13,028 bases of DNA from Myxococcales bacterium (GCA_025362165.1 JANYHY010000275.1:1-13028), one strand, 5' to 3'. Counted from the stretch's first letter, positions 1-6,991 are shown. Made by a program: numbers and translations. The notes: generated by a model from the letters alone, not told the origin.

Positions 1-6
1 TCTATT

Positions 7-141
7 GAATCGACGGCACTAGAAAATTCGCGGGAGCGAATTTTGGGTTTGGGCGAAGCCCAAGTAGACCGTCTAGTGCCGCGATTTGCGGCGAAGCTGC
101 TCGTGCGCAGCACCCGTCGTTTCGACGGAATCGCGGCACTA
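7..141. repeat. REP/BIME-like cluster of inverted repeats and hairpins
   Basis: Three copies of a core close to GAATCGCGGCACTA alternate in orientation: 7-21 (with one extra A), 74-86 inverted, and 128-141. The first two form a perfect 10-bp outer stem, CGGCACTAGA (14-23) with TCTAGTGCCG (72-81). Inside are a perfect 9-bp stem AAAATTCGC/GCGAATTTT (23-31/36-44) with a GGGA loop, and TTGGGC-GAA-GCCCAA (49-63), whose centre is the very stable GCGAAGC mini-hairpin. Further right are GCCGC/GCGGC (78-82/88-92), GCTGC/GCAGC (96-100/107-111) and CCGTCG-TTT-CGACGG (114-128). The rightmost core supplies the TAG stop of the acyl-CoA ligase gene (139-141). No T-run follows, so a simple intrinsic terminator is unlikely. 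The arrangement resembles REP/BIME elements at gene 3' ends. A related copy lies at 7023-7048. The element may extend left beyond the window. Confidence 0.75.
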
Positions 142-1755
142 ACCGAGCTTGTGGGCTTTGTATTTCTCGCGGAGCTCGCTCTTCAAGAACTTGCCGGCGC
201 TCGTCTTTGGGATGGTCGCCTCGAACACGAACGCGTCGGGCACTTGAAACTTGGCGACCTTCGCTGCCACGAACGCCCGTAAATCAGCCTCGGACGCGAT
301 CGCGCCGTCTTTGAGCACCACCACCGCGAGCGGGCGCTCGTCCCATTTCGGGTGCGGCACCGCGACGACCGCGGCCTCTTTCACCGCGGGGTGACCCATG
401 ATGAGGTTCTCGAGATCGATGGAGCTGATCCACTCGCCGCCGCTCTTGATCAGATCCTTGGTGCGGTCCGTGATTTTGATGCAACCGCCTCCATCGATCG
501 TCACGACGTCTCCCGTCTTGAACCAACCGTCTTGTGTCCACTTCGTCGCGTTCTCATCGGAGGGCGGCACGTAGCTTCCAGCGACCCACGCTCCGCGCAC
601 CTCGAGCTCGCCGGGCGACTTCCCGTCGCGAGGCACGACACCGGCGTCGCTCACCGCGCGGAGCTCCACGAATGGAGACGCGATGCCTTGCTTGGCGCGA
701 TGCGCGTACTTGTCGTCCTCGGCCCAATCGTCCATGTGCGGCGCGAGGTGACTGACGCTCCCAAGCGGCGCGGTCTCCGTCATGCCCCACGCGTGGATCA
801 CGCGCAGGCCGTGTTTGTCGAGGCCGCGAATCACGCTCTCCGGCGCTGCCGATCCGCCGACCACCATGCGCATGTCTCTCGTCAGCGACCATCGCTTCGG
901 CTCCTTGTCGAGCGCTTGCAGGATGCCGAGCCAGATCGTCGGCACTCCCGCAGCGAGCGTCACCTTCTCCTTCTCGAAGAGCTCGAGCAGACTCTCTCCG
1001 TCGAGGTGCGGTCCGGGCATCACCATCTTGGCGCCGATCATGATCGCGGCGAACGGGATGCCCCAGGCGTTCGCGTGGAACATCGGCACCACCGGCAAGA
1101 TCGTGTCGCGGCGTGAGAGGCCGAGCGTGTCGGAGAGCGAGGCGCCGAGCGAGTGCAGCGCGATCGATCGGTGCGAGTAGCACACGCCCTTCGGCTTGCC
1201 TGTCGTACCGCTCGTGTAGCAGAGGCCCATCGGGTCGTCCTCGACGAGGTCCGGCAGCGGATCGCTCGCGTCGCCGCTGTTCAAGAAGTCCTCGTAGTCG
1301 ATCGTGCCTGCGGGGAGCGGCGCGCTGGTCAAGCGCAGCACGATGACTTTGTCGAACTTCGCCTTCGCTCGCACTTTGTCGAAGAGCGGCCACAGAACGT
1401 CGTCGACGATGACGAAGCGATCCTCCGCGTGCGTCGCGATGAACGCGATCTCGTCGGGGTGAAGGCGCAGGTTGAGCGTGTGCAGCACGCAGCCAGCGAT
1501 CGGGATGCCGAAGTACGCCTCGAGGTGGGCGTAGTGGTTCCACATGAGCGTCGCCACGCGATCGCCCTTCTTGCAGCCGGCTTTGCGCAGGGCAGAGGCG
1601 AGCTGACGGGCGCGCCGATCGAAGTCGCCGAAGGTGCGTCGATCGAGCGACTTGTCAGGCTTTCGAGAGACGATCTCCGTGTTCGAGTAGTGCTCGGCCG
1701 CGCGGCGGAACATGGACGTGAGCGTGAGCTCGTAACGCATCATCGTGTGTCGCAT
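139..1755 (-). CDS. Acyl-CoA synthetase (fatty acid--CoA ligase), AMP-binding family
   Basis: This 538-aa cytoplasmic enzyme activates a fatty acid with ATP and CoA through an acyl-adenylate. Visible family motifs are the P-loop YTSGTTGKPKG at residues 180-190, GMTETAP at 324-330, WFKTGDV at 411-417, the hinge region DRTKDLIKSGGEW at 430-442, and C-terminal PKTSAGK with the adenylation lysine K522. Length is normal for AlkK/FadD-type ligases, and MMRYELTLTS near the start resembles medium/long-chain ligases. The ATG at 1755 is chosen because GAGGGAG lies 8 nt upstream; ATG at 1743 is an alternative. The gene appears monocistronic, with an inverted repeat about 45-80 nt upstream and the stop codon inside a hairpin repeat. 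Chain length is not readable from sequence; other acids such as aryl or branched substrates remain possible. Confidence 0.93.
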   Translation of the reverse strand: MRHTMMRYELTLTSMFRRAAEHYSNTEIVSRKPDKSLDRRTFGDFDRRARQLASALRKAGCKKGDRVATLMWNHYAHLEAYFGIPIAGCVLHTLNLRLHPDEIAFIATHAEDRFVIVDDVLWPLFDKVRAKAKFDKVIVLRLTSAPLPAGTIDYEDFLNSGDASDPLPDLVEDDPMGLCYTSGTTGKPKGVCYSHRSIALHSLGASLSDTLGLSRRDTILPVVPMFHANAWGIPFAAIMIGAKMVMPGPHLDGESLLELFEKEKVTLAAGVPTIWLGILQALDKEPKRWSLTRDMRMVVGGSAAPESVIRGLDKHGLRVIHAWGMTETAPLGSVSHLAPHMDDWAEDDKYAHRAKQGIASPFVELRAVSDAGVVPRDGKSPGELEVRGAWVAGSYVPPSDENATKWTQDGWFKTGDVVTIDGGGCIKITDRTKDLIKSGGEWISSIDLENLIMGHPAVKEAAVVAVPHPKWDERPLAVVVLKDGAIASEADLRAFVAAKVAKFQVPDAFVFEATIPKTSAGKFLKSELREKYKAHKLG

Positions 1756-1800
1756 CGAGTGATCTCCCTCGAGTCACACCGTATCGCGACCAGCGACGAA

Positions 1801-1836
1801 ACGTGACGTGTTCGCCATTAAGGGCTCACGTCACGT
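1801..1836. promoter_or_regulatory. Perfect 10-bp inverted repeat, candidate operator or terminator
   Basis: ACGTGACGTG (1801-1810) is the exact reverse complement of CACGTCACGT (1827-1836), with a 16-nt spacer. It lies between the acyl-CoA ligase start (1755) and the stop of the lysozyme-like gene (1857), both leftward. It could be an operator for the ligase gene or a stem-loop ending lysozyme transcription. On the minus strand only a short TTT follows the stem, so an intrinsic terminator would be weak. I cannot choose between the two from sequence. Confidence 0.5.
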
Positions 1837-1856
1837 CATTCGGCCAACGTCTCAGC

Positions 1857-2597
1857 TCACAGCGGGTGGACGCCGTCGCACGCTTGCGGATCGGTCCAAC
1901 GATCGACCCAGGCGCCGTTGTCGCACTGGTACCAGAGGCCGTTGTACTTGCTCTGCACGCACGCGTTGTTCGGCATGTGGTGCGCGAGAGTGCCCGAGTA
2001 GCAACCCTGCGCGCTGCTTCCCCCGCCGCCACCACCGCCGTTGCCCCATGCGTTGAGCACTTGCTGCGCGTAGCCGATGCGGGTGCTCTGGATGCACTTG
2101 CCGCAGATCTCGAAGAGATCTTGGAAAGCGATAGTCGCGGACGAAACGTTGGTGGAGGCCTCGAGCTTGCCGAGTCCATAGCCGCCGAACGTGGTCAGCT
2201 CGTACCAGATGAAGTCGAGTTGAGCGGTGAGCGACCACGGCGAGAGCCCGTGCTGCGCCGCGTACCAGGCCATGTTGTCGTGGAAGCTGGAGTCCCACCG
2301 CCCGCCGACCGACCACTGCGCGATGCCGCGACCGGGACCACCGCCGTACTCCACCGAGCTCGGGTTCACGCTGGACTCTTGGATCAGGTTTCCGACGATG
2401 CCCGCGGCTTGGAAGTTCTTCAGGCCTTTGCTGATGAAGAAGTTGTAAGCCGTCTTCTGCTGATTCGAGAGGGCCTCCTCCGAGTTCGACGAGTCATCGA
2501 CCTGGTCTTGCGGCGCGCCGCTGCACCCGGTGAGCATGCCCGAGGTGGCTGACACGAACAGACAGCTGGCGAGAGCGCGGAGGATGGTGGAGTTCAT
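1857..2597 (-). CDS. Secreted phage-tail-lysozyme-domain lipoprotein
   Basis: A 246-aa protein counted from the ATG at 2597. Residues 1-25 form a lipoprotein signal ending in LTGC (C25). A lysozyme-like domain at about 45-184 contains NQQKTAYNFFISKGL, GIVGNLIQESSVNP and RGIAQWSVGGRW, the signature of the phage tail lysozyme family (Phage_lysozyme2) that cleaves peptidoglycan. E74 in QES is the probable catalytic acid. A Gly-rich linker (187-193) leads to a C-terminal module with four cysteines (199, 213, 225, 240) and Trp/Tyr residues, which may bind carbohydrate or stabilise the protein outside the cell. In-frame starts at 2609 (ATG) and 2642 (TTG) are possible; none has a convincing Shine-Dalgarno. 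As a lone lipoprotein without phage neighbours, it could serve wall remodelling or killing of prey or competitors. That role is inference. Confidence 0.85.
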   Translation of the reverse strand: MNSTILRALASCLFVSATSGMLTGCSGAPQDQVDDSSNSEEALSNQQKTAYNFFISKGLKNFQAAGIVGNLIQESSVNPSSVEYGGGPGRGIAQWSVGGRWDSSFHDNMAWYAAQHGLSPWSLTAQLDFIWYELTTFGGYGLGKLEASTNVSSATIAFQDLFEICGKCIQSTRIGYAQQVLNAWGNGGGGGGGSSAQGCYSGTLAHHMPNNACVQSKYNGLWYQCDNGAWVDRWTDPQACDGVHPL

Positions 2598-2609
2598 GGC
2601 GGGACTCAT

Positions 2610-2625
2610 TGCGACCGACGTGCCA
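2610..2625 (-). promoter_or_regulatory. Sigma-54-like -24/-12 element before the lysozyme gene
   Basis: On the minus strand the bases TGGCACG-N4-TCGCA match the sigma-54 consensus TGGCACR-N4-TTGCW at all fixed positions but one, with correct GG-to-GC spacing. Transcription would then begin about 2 nt before the ATG at 2597, giving an essentially leaderless message. That position is unusual, and one such match in a window of this size by chance is plausible. Confidence 0.3.
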
Positions 2626-2644
2626 TCGGGGCCATGAGCCAATC

Positions 2645-2675
2645 CTCGCGAAGACTCGCGAAATTCACCTCGCGA
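2645..2675. promoter_or_regulatory. Three CTCGCGA direct repeats upstream of the lysozyme gene
   Basis: CTCGCGA occurs at 2645-2651, 2655-2661 and 2669-2675, with start-to-start steps of 10 and 14 bases. They lie about 50-80 bases upstream of the lysozyme start, where an activator or repressor array would be expected. The hexamer TCGCGA is palindromic and not rare in GC-rich DNA, so binding function is only suggested. The rest of the 2598-2753 gap holds a small hairpin ATCCC-GGG-GGGAT (2725-2737) that may mark the 3' end of the upstream operon; it has no T-run. Confidence 0.3.
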
Positions 2676-2753
2676 TTAGCGGCCCGCGGCGAGTCTGCAC
2701 GTTCATCCGGCTAAATCACGCCCCATCCCGGGGGGATCATCGCTGACCACCTG

Positions 2754-4292
2754 TCACGGCATCTTGCAAGCGAGCGCCGTTGAGAACACCGCCGGCGCAG
2801 GCCCGCGGTCGTCTCGGAAGAGGGCGACGACCGAGCCTGTCGACGCGAACGCCAGCGTCGCGCCGATGCTGTCACCGATCGCACTCGTCACTCGCGCCGG
2901 CGGGCTCAACGAGCTGAGGTCCGACCAAAGCGTTCGCGTGTACAGCTCGTAGCCTTTGTTGGCGTCGCGATCGTCCGAGTAGACGAACACGACGCGATCA
3001 CCGAGCGCGAGCAGCGAGACGTCGCGTTGGTTGGCGCCCGGCAGCGCGATCGTCGTGGGCGGCACCACGAGCGTGCCGTCCGTCGAGGCCACGGCTGCGA
3101 ACACTGCGCGCTTGCCCGCGCGCGGATCGGCGAACCCCAACACATAGCCCGTGCGGTTGAACGCGATCTCCGGATAGTCGCCTTGGACGCTGCCTGGCGT
3201 GACGTTGATCGCCGGCGCCTTGGCCTTCATCGCGAAGTCGAGAGTCTGGAACATGACGCGGTGATCGTTCGTGTCGCCGCGCACCCAAGTGATCGCGAGC
3301 TCCTTGCGGCCGGAGGCGATCGCCGGACCTTGATCACCGTTGCCTCCAGGCGTGAGATCTTTGATGTCTCCAGCGAGCGTGCCGTCGAGCGCGACGCGCT
3401 GGCCTTGGACCTTGAAGCGGACGTTGTCGATCTCCTCTTGCCACACGAAGACAAACTCGCGCCCGGTCCACGTGATGCGCGGATACAGCGAAAAGCCGCC
3501 GGATACGGTGATCCTCTCATCGCCAGGAGAAATCTTCTGGCCTTGCCCGTCGAGCGCCGCGAAGTAGATCTCGTAGTTGCCGTCGCGCCGATCGCTCCAC
3601 ACGATGCCCCATCGATCACCGGTCCACACCGCGGACGCGTTCGACCCCGACGCGTCTACCTTCGTCAGATGAAACGGCGGCGTCGTCGGTTTGCCAGACG
3701 GATCCAGCAGTCGATTCTCTGGGCTGAACTGTCCGTTGCGCGACGCCGAGTACCCCGCGAGCAGCACAGCCCCTCCGCGCGTGAGGTGCTCAGGCTCTGC
3801 GTAGTCCACCTCCGGCTCGGAGATCTGCACCTCGGAGCCGAACACCGCGGGCGTGTACGTCGCGCCGTCGTCGATGATGCCGTTGCACTCGTTGTCTACG
3901 CCGTCGCAGATCTCTTTGTTGCCTGGGTAAGCGCTCGGATCGGTGTCGTTGCAGTCATCACCGCACGAGCCTGGCGCGCCTGGGTCGAAGCCCTCTTTCG
4001 GCGCGTAATGACCATCCTTGTCCAGGTCGTAGGTCTGGTGCGCGAAGAGGCACGTGCCTTCCTTCTTGGTGCAAGAGTCGTCCGTGCACGGATCATGATC
4101 GTCGCAGACCGTGTGCGACACGACGGTGCACGCCTCCGCGATGCACGCGTACTGCGTGCAGAGATCTCTCGAGTCGGCGCAGTCGCCGTCACGCTCGCAG
4201 CCGATCAGCTTGGTGCGCGCGCCGCACCCTTGCGCCGAGAGGAGAGCGACGAGCACGAGCGAGCTGCAAGCGACGAGAGACCCTAGCTTCAT
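2754..4292 (-). CDS. Lipoprotein with MopE-type metal-binding motif and propeller-like repeats
   Basis: A 512-aa exported protein. Residues 1-23 are a lipoprotein signal ending SAQGC (C23). Residues 32-81 are Cys-rich. Residues 89-143 match the putative metal-binding motif seen in MopE-like proteins: DLDKDGH, then CGDDCNDTDPSAYPG and CDGVDNECNG, with acidic loops typical of Ca-type binding. From about 150 to 507, six or more repeats of a hydrophobic strand followed by D-R-D-type loops (for example WGIVWSDRRDG, FVFVWQEE, VVFVYSDDRD, VVALFRDDRG) suggest a beta-propeller. Such proteins are common on myxobacterial outer surfaces. ATG at 4292 lies 4 nt after the stop of the preceding Cys-rich lipoprotein gene, so the two are probably co-expressed. 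Ligand and partner are unknown; binding of metal or a surface polymer is inferred. Confidence 0.85.
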   Translation of the reverse strand: MKLGSLVACSSLVLVALLSAQGCGARTKLIGCERDGDCADSRDLCTQYACIAEACTVVSHTVCDDHDPCTDDSCTKKEGTCLFAHQTYDLDKDGHYAPKEGFDPGAPGSCGDDCNDTDPSAYPGNKEICDGVDNECNGIIDDGATYTPAVFGSEVQISEPEVDYAEPEHLTRGGAVLLAGYSASRNGQFSPENRLLDPSGKPTTPPFHLTKVDASGSNASAVWTGDRWGIVWSDRRDGNYEIYFAALDGQGQKISPGDERITVSGGFSLYPRITWTGREFVFVWQEEIDNVRFKVQGQRVALDGTLAGDIKDLTPGGNGDQGPAIASGRKELAITWVRGDTNDHRVMFQTLDFAMKAKAPAINVTPGSVQGDYPEIAFNRTGYVLGFADPRAGKRAVFAAVASTDGTLVVPPTTIALPGANQRDVSLLALGDRVVFVYSDDRDANKGYELYTRTLWSDLSSLSPPARVTSAIGDSIGATLAFASTGSVVALFRDDRGPAPAVFSTALACKMP

Positions 4293-4296
4293 GCGA

Positions 4297-4782
4297 TCAC
4301 AAACACGCGGCGAATCCCGGTACGTCGATGGGGCCGCACACGAAGCCGGCTGGACACTGGCCCTTCGCGCTCAAGTCGCAGAGCTTGGCGCACTCGGTGT
4401 CGCCACCCGTGATCAAGCAGACGAAGCCAGGCTGGCAATTGGATTTTCCTCCGCACGCAGCGCCTTGCCCTCCAGTGCCCGCAGCGAGGCACGCGGTGCC
4501 GTAGGTCTCGGAGCCGCATTTCGTCTGCGGCGGGATCGCGATCGGATAGCAGCCGCCATGCCCGTGGCAGCTCGCGATGGGATCGGCGATGTCGCATTCG
4601 TGGATCGTCGCTGGTGGTCCTGCCTCCGGGCAAGTCGGGTCGACATGGACGAGCCCGCCATCGGTCGCGACTCGCCCTTTTCCGCCGTCTCCCGCGTCCG
4701 TCGTGTCGTCTTGCGAGTGATCGACGATGCCGCCGCACGCGACTAGCGGCATCAAGAAGAACAAGCTCCTCAAGGAAGACAT
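4297..4782 (-). CDS. Cys-rich lipoprotein of unknown function
   Basis: A 161-aa protein. The start MSSLRSLFFLMPLVAC gives a short lipoprotein signal with lipidated C16. An Asp/Gly/Thr-rich low-complexity stretch (21-45) follows. Residues 51-160 contain 14 further cysteines, including NCQPGFVC and QCPAGFVCGP, spaced as in small disulfide-rich secreted domains; seven disulfides are possible. ATG at 4782 is chosen because the signal peptide starts there, although the frame is open further upstream through low-quality Arg/Cys-rich sequence. The gene overlaps the end of the 212-aa gene by 13 nt and ends 4 nt before the propeller lipoprotein gene, so it is the middle gene of a likely operon. No enzyme motif is visible. 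A structural or adhesion role on the cell surface is inference. Confidence 0.82.
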   Translation of the reverse strand: MSSLRSLFFLMPLVACGGIVDHSQDDTTDAGDGGKGRVATDGGLVHVDPTCPEAGPPATIHECDIADPIASCHGHGGCYPIAIPPQTKCGSETYGTACLAAGTGGQGAACGGKSNCQPGFVCLITGGDTECAKLCDLSAKGQCPAGFVCGPIDVPGFAACL

Positions 4783-5408
4783 GGCCCTACGATGCCACGA
4801 GCCAGCGTCTTCGCCCACTGCTCCGTTATCACGGGCGGAATGGGCGCACTCTCCGCAAGGAAGCGCGACGACGTCAGCGCGATGATCTCGCGAGCTGCAC
4901 GATCGAGGTCGCTCGTCGCAAGACCGATCGCTTCGCGGTTCATTCCGAGCCACGCAAGCGCGGACGCGTCGCACTGTAGCTCGGTCCATGCGCGCTGCTC
5001 AAACGGTCCGTGCGAGTGAAAGTGCGCCCAGTCGTGCAGGCCCCAGAACAGCGCGTTCAGGTTGTCTGCCGCGAGCCACATCACGTCGACGGGCGGAAGG
5101 CGGCGTGCGAACAACTCGTCGGTCGCGTCATCGATCGCGTAAGGCGCGAGCGCGAGCTCGTCCGTCAACCCGAGCTCGAACGCATGGAGCCGCGCGACCT
5201 CCGCAGGCAGCCACGGCTCGGAGCGCGCCTTGAACACGAAGACCATGCGCGCGGGATCGCTCCCGTCGATCGGCGTCGTGCCATAGAGGTTGGCGCGCGG
5301 GCGACGCCACTCGAGCGTCGAACTCTCGCACCAATTGAAGGCGTCGAACACACCGTCGGGCACGAGCCTCGAGAGCGGCGGCGTTCGAAGGTTCGTGACG
5401 ATGGGCAT
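4770..5408 (-). CDS. Conserved-looking protein of unknown function, possible metal site
   Basis: A 212-aa protein with no signal peptide or membrane segment, so probably cytoplasmic. I do not recognise the family. The most family-like stretch is residues 115-155, with HDWAHFHSHG (H125, H129, H131, H133) followed by TELQCDA (E143, C146, D147). The HxxxH plus ExxxD spacing on likely helices could bind a metal, but this is speculation. Trp and His are abundant for a protein from such GC-rich DNA, which argues for a real gene. ATG at 5408 begins MPIVTNLRTPP and is only 33 nt from the divergent sspB start, so the two promoters must overlap closely. It heads the operon with two lipoprotein genes, overlapping the next gene by 13 nt. 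Confidence 0.8.
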   Translation of the reverse strand: MPIVTNLRTPPLSRLVPDGVFDAFNWCESSTLEWRRPRANLYGTTPIDGSDPARMVFVFKARSEPWLPAEVARLHAFELGLTDELALAPYAIDDATDELFARRLPPVDVMWLAADNLNALFWGLHDWAHFHSHGPFEQRAWTELQCDASALAWLGMNREAIGLATSDLDRAAREIIALTSSRFLAESAPIPPVITEQWAKTLARGIVGPCLP

Positions 5409-5441
5409 GCAACGAGCTTGGTAGTACGCTATCTAGCCGTC

Positions 5442-6107
5442 ATGGGGCAGCCGCTCCCGCCGAAGAAAGATGTGGTCCTCGCGCTTTTGGAGAGGGCCAC
5501 TGTGTTCATTCACGTAGACCCGCGCCGTCAAGGCTGCGTGGTGCCGATGAACTTCAAGCAGCAGGCACAGCTCGTCTTGCAGGTTGGGCTGAACATGGCC
5601 GTCCCCATCCCCGATCTTCGTATCGAAGACACGGGCATCACTTGCACGTTGAGCTTCGGCGGCCGTGGCTTCTGGTGCTCGATGCCCTGGTCGTGCGTCT
5701 ACGCGATGGTCGGTGAAGATGGGCGCGGCATGGTTTGGCCAGACGATCTTCCGCCAGAAGTCCGCGCGACCTCCAAGCAAGAGCCCGCCAAGAGCGCGCC
5801 GACCGAAGAGCCTCCCGCTCCCAAACGCAAGCGCGCGCCGAAGCAGAAAATCGCCGCGGAGGCCAAGACCGAGAAGAAGGTCGCGAAGAAGAGGGCCGCG
5901 CCGAAGAAGAAGGCGGCGCCGAAGCCGAAGCCGGAGCCCGTGGCCGCGCCTGCAGACATTCGACAGCGGCTCGTCGCTGTAAAAAAGCAAGAGGCTCCCG
6001 CGGTGCCGGACGAGACGGTGCAGCGCCAAGCACCCGAGACGCCGCCGCCGGTTGGCCAACGCAAACCCAAGCGCGAGTTGCCGCCCTACCTGCGGGTCGT
6101 CAAGTAG
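5442..6107 (+). CDS. sspB: ClpXP adaptor SspB with long basic linker
   Basis: A 221-aa cytoplasmic adaptor that should hand ssrA-tagged and other substrates to the ClpXP protease. The substrate-binding core (about 8-103) shows SspB features: GCVVPMNF, LVLQVGLNMAV, SFGG, a VP-like MPWSCVYAMV and GMVWPDDLP. The last residues, LRVVK (217-221), are identical to the ClpX-binding tail of E. coli SspB, which makes the call firm. Between them, residues 104-213 form a disordered Lys/Ala/Pro-rich linker (for example PKKKAAPKPKPEP), whereas the E. coli linker is shorter and acidic. The ATG at 5442 lies just before conserved sequence; the frame is open upstream only because it runs antisense to the 212-aa gene. 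Shine-Dalgarno is weak. tesB follows after 2 nt, so the two are probably co-transcribed. Confidence 0.92.
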   Translation: MGQPLPPKKDVVLALLERATVFIHVDPRRQGCVVPMNFKQQAQLVLQVGLNMAVPIPDLRIEDTGITCTLSFGGRGFWCSMPWSCVYAMVGEDGRGMVWPDDLPPEVRATSKQEPAKSAPTEEPPAPKRKRAPKQKIAAEAKTEKKVAKKRAAPKKKAAPKPKPEPVAAPADIRQRLVAVKKQEAPAVPDETVQRQAPETPPPVGQRKPKRELPPYLRVVK

Positions 6108-6109
6108 TC

Positions 6110-6991
6110 GTGCAGGTCCTCGCAGACCTCGTCGAGCTCTTGGCGCTCGAACGCATCGAGGACGACCTTGTCTCCCACCGACCTGGCGCGGAGCTCTTTC
6201 GAGGTCAGAGCCAAGACCTCGGGTGGGGTACGGTCTTCGGTGGACAGGTGCTCGGGCAAGCGCTCTCGGCGGCCGTGCAGACCGTCCCGAAGGATCGCCA
6301 CGCGCACTCGCTCCACGCCTATTTCTTGCGGCCTGGCGACGTCACGCGCCCGATCGTCTATGACGTCGACCGCATCCGCGACGGCGGTACGTTCACGACG
6401 AGACGCGTCGTCGCGATCCAGAACGGACAGCCGATCTTCAACCTCGCCGCATCGTTTCAAGTCGAAGAGGAGGGCTTCGAGCATCAAGACGAGATGCCCG
6501 ACGTGCCCGCGCCCGAGACGCTGCCGACCGAGCAGGAGCTCTTTCGCAAGCTCCAAGATCGCATCCCGCCGGTGTTGCACGCTCGCGCGTTCGCGGCGCG
6601 ACCCTTCGAGGTTCGCCCTGTCGGCGGAGGCGATCTGATCTCGCCGCCCGTTCAACCGGCGCGTCGCATGCTGTGGCTCAAGACAGTCGGACCGCTCCCA
6701 GACGAGCCGGCGCTTCATCGCTACTTACTCGCGTACGCGTCGGACCACGCGTTCGTCACGACCGCGCTGCTACCTCACGGAGTGACGTGGCACACGAGGG
6801 GGATGCAGGTCGCGAGCCTCGATCACGTGATGTGGTTCCACCGCGCGGTCCGCGTCGACGAGTGGTTGTTGCACGTGATGGACAGTCCCGCAGCGCACGG
6901 CGGCAGAGGCGTCGTGCGCGGACGCGTGTTCACGCAAGACGGCAAGCTCGTCGCGTCGACCGCGCAAGAGGGCCTCATTCGCAAGCGCTGA
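6110..6991 (+). CDS. tesB: Acyl-CoA thioesterase II (TesB family)
   Basis: A 293-aa cytoplasmic enzyme that hydrolyses acyl-CoA to free fatty acid and CoA. It aligns along its full length with E. coli TesB (286 aa): the first hot-dog domain has FRGQSQDLGWGTVFGGQVLGQ, HSLHAYFLRPGD and VVAIQNGQPIF, and the second has YLLAYASD, MQVASLDHVMWFHR and VASTAQEGL. The catalytic positions map to D212, S236 and Q286. S236 replaces the threonine of E. coli; serine is also found here in other family members. The start is GTG at 6110, 2 nt after the sspB stop; homology begins about 5-10 residues later and no better start is available. Translational coupling with sspB is likely. The convergent gene on the other strand ends 54 nt downstream. 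Confidence 0.94.
   Translation: MQVLADLVELLALERIEDDLVSHRPGAELFRGQSQDLGWGTVFGGQVLGQALSAAVQTVPKDRHAHSLHAYFLRPGDVTRPIVYDVDRIRDGGTFTTRRVVAIQNGQPIFNLAASFQVEEEGFEHQDEMPDVPAPETLPTEQELFRKLQDRIPPVLHARAFAARPFEVRPVGGGDLISPPVQPARRMLWLKTVGPLPDEPALHRYLLAYASDHAFVTTALLPHGVTWHTRGMQVASLDHVMWFHRAVRVDEWLLHVMDSPAAHGGRGVVRGRVFTQDGKLVASTAQEGLIRKR

Noticed and set aside
1153..1806. Rightward open frame antisense to the acyl-CoA ligase gene (also 352-1116)
   Set aside because: No recognisable motifs and biased composition; the leftward frame is an unmistakable AMP-binding enzyme.
3027..4286. Long rightward open frame antisense to the propeller lipoprotein gene
   Set aside because: Arg/Ala/Val/His-rich shadow translation typical of GC-rich genes; the leftward frame has a signal peptide, a MopE motif and repeats.
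5010..5441. Upstream in-frame extension of sspB
   Set aside because: It is antisense to the 212-aa gene, has Arg-rich shadow composition, and SspB homology begins right after the ATG at 5442.
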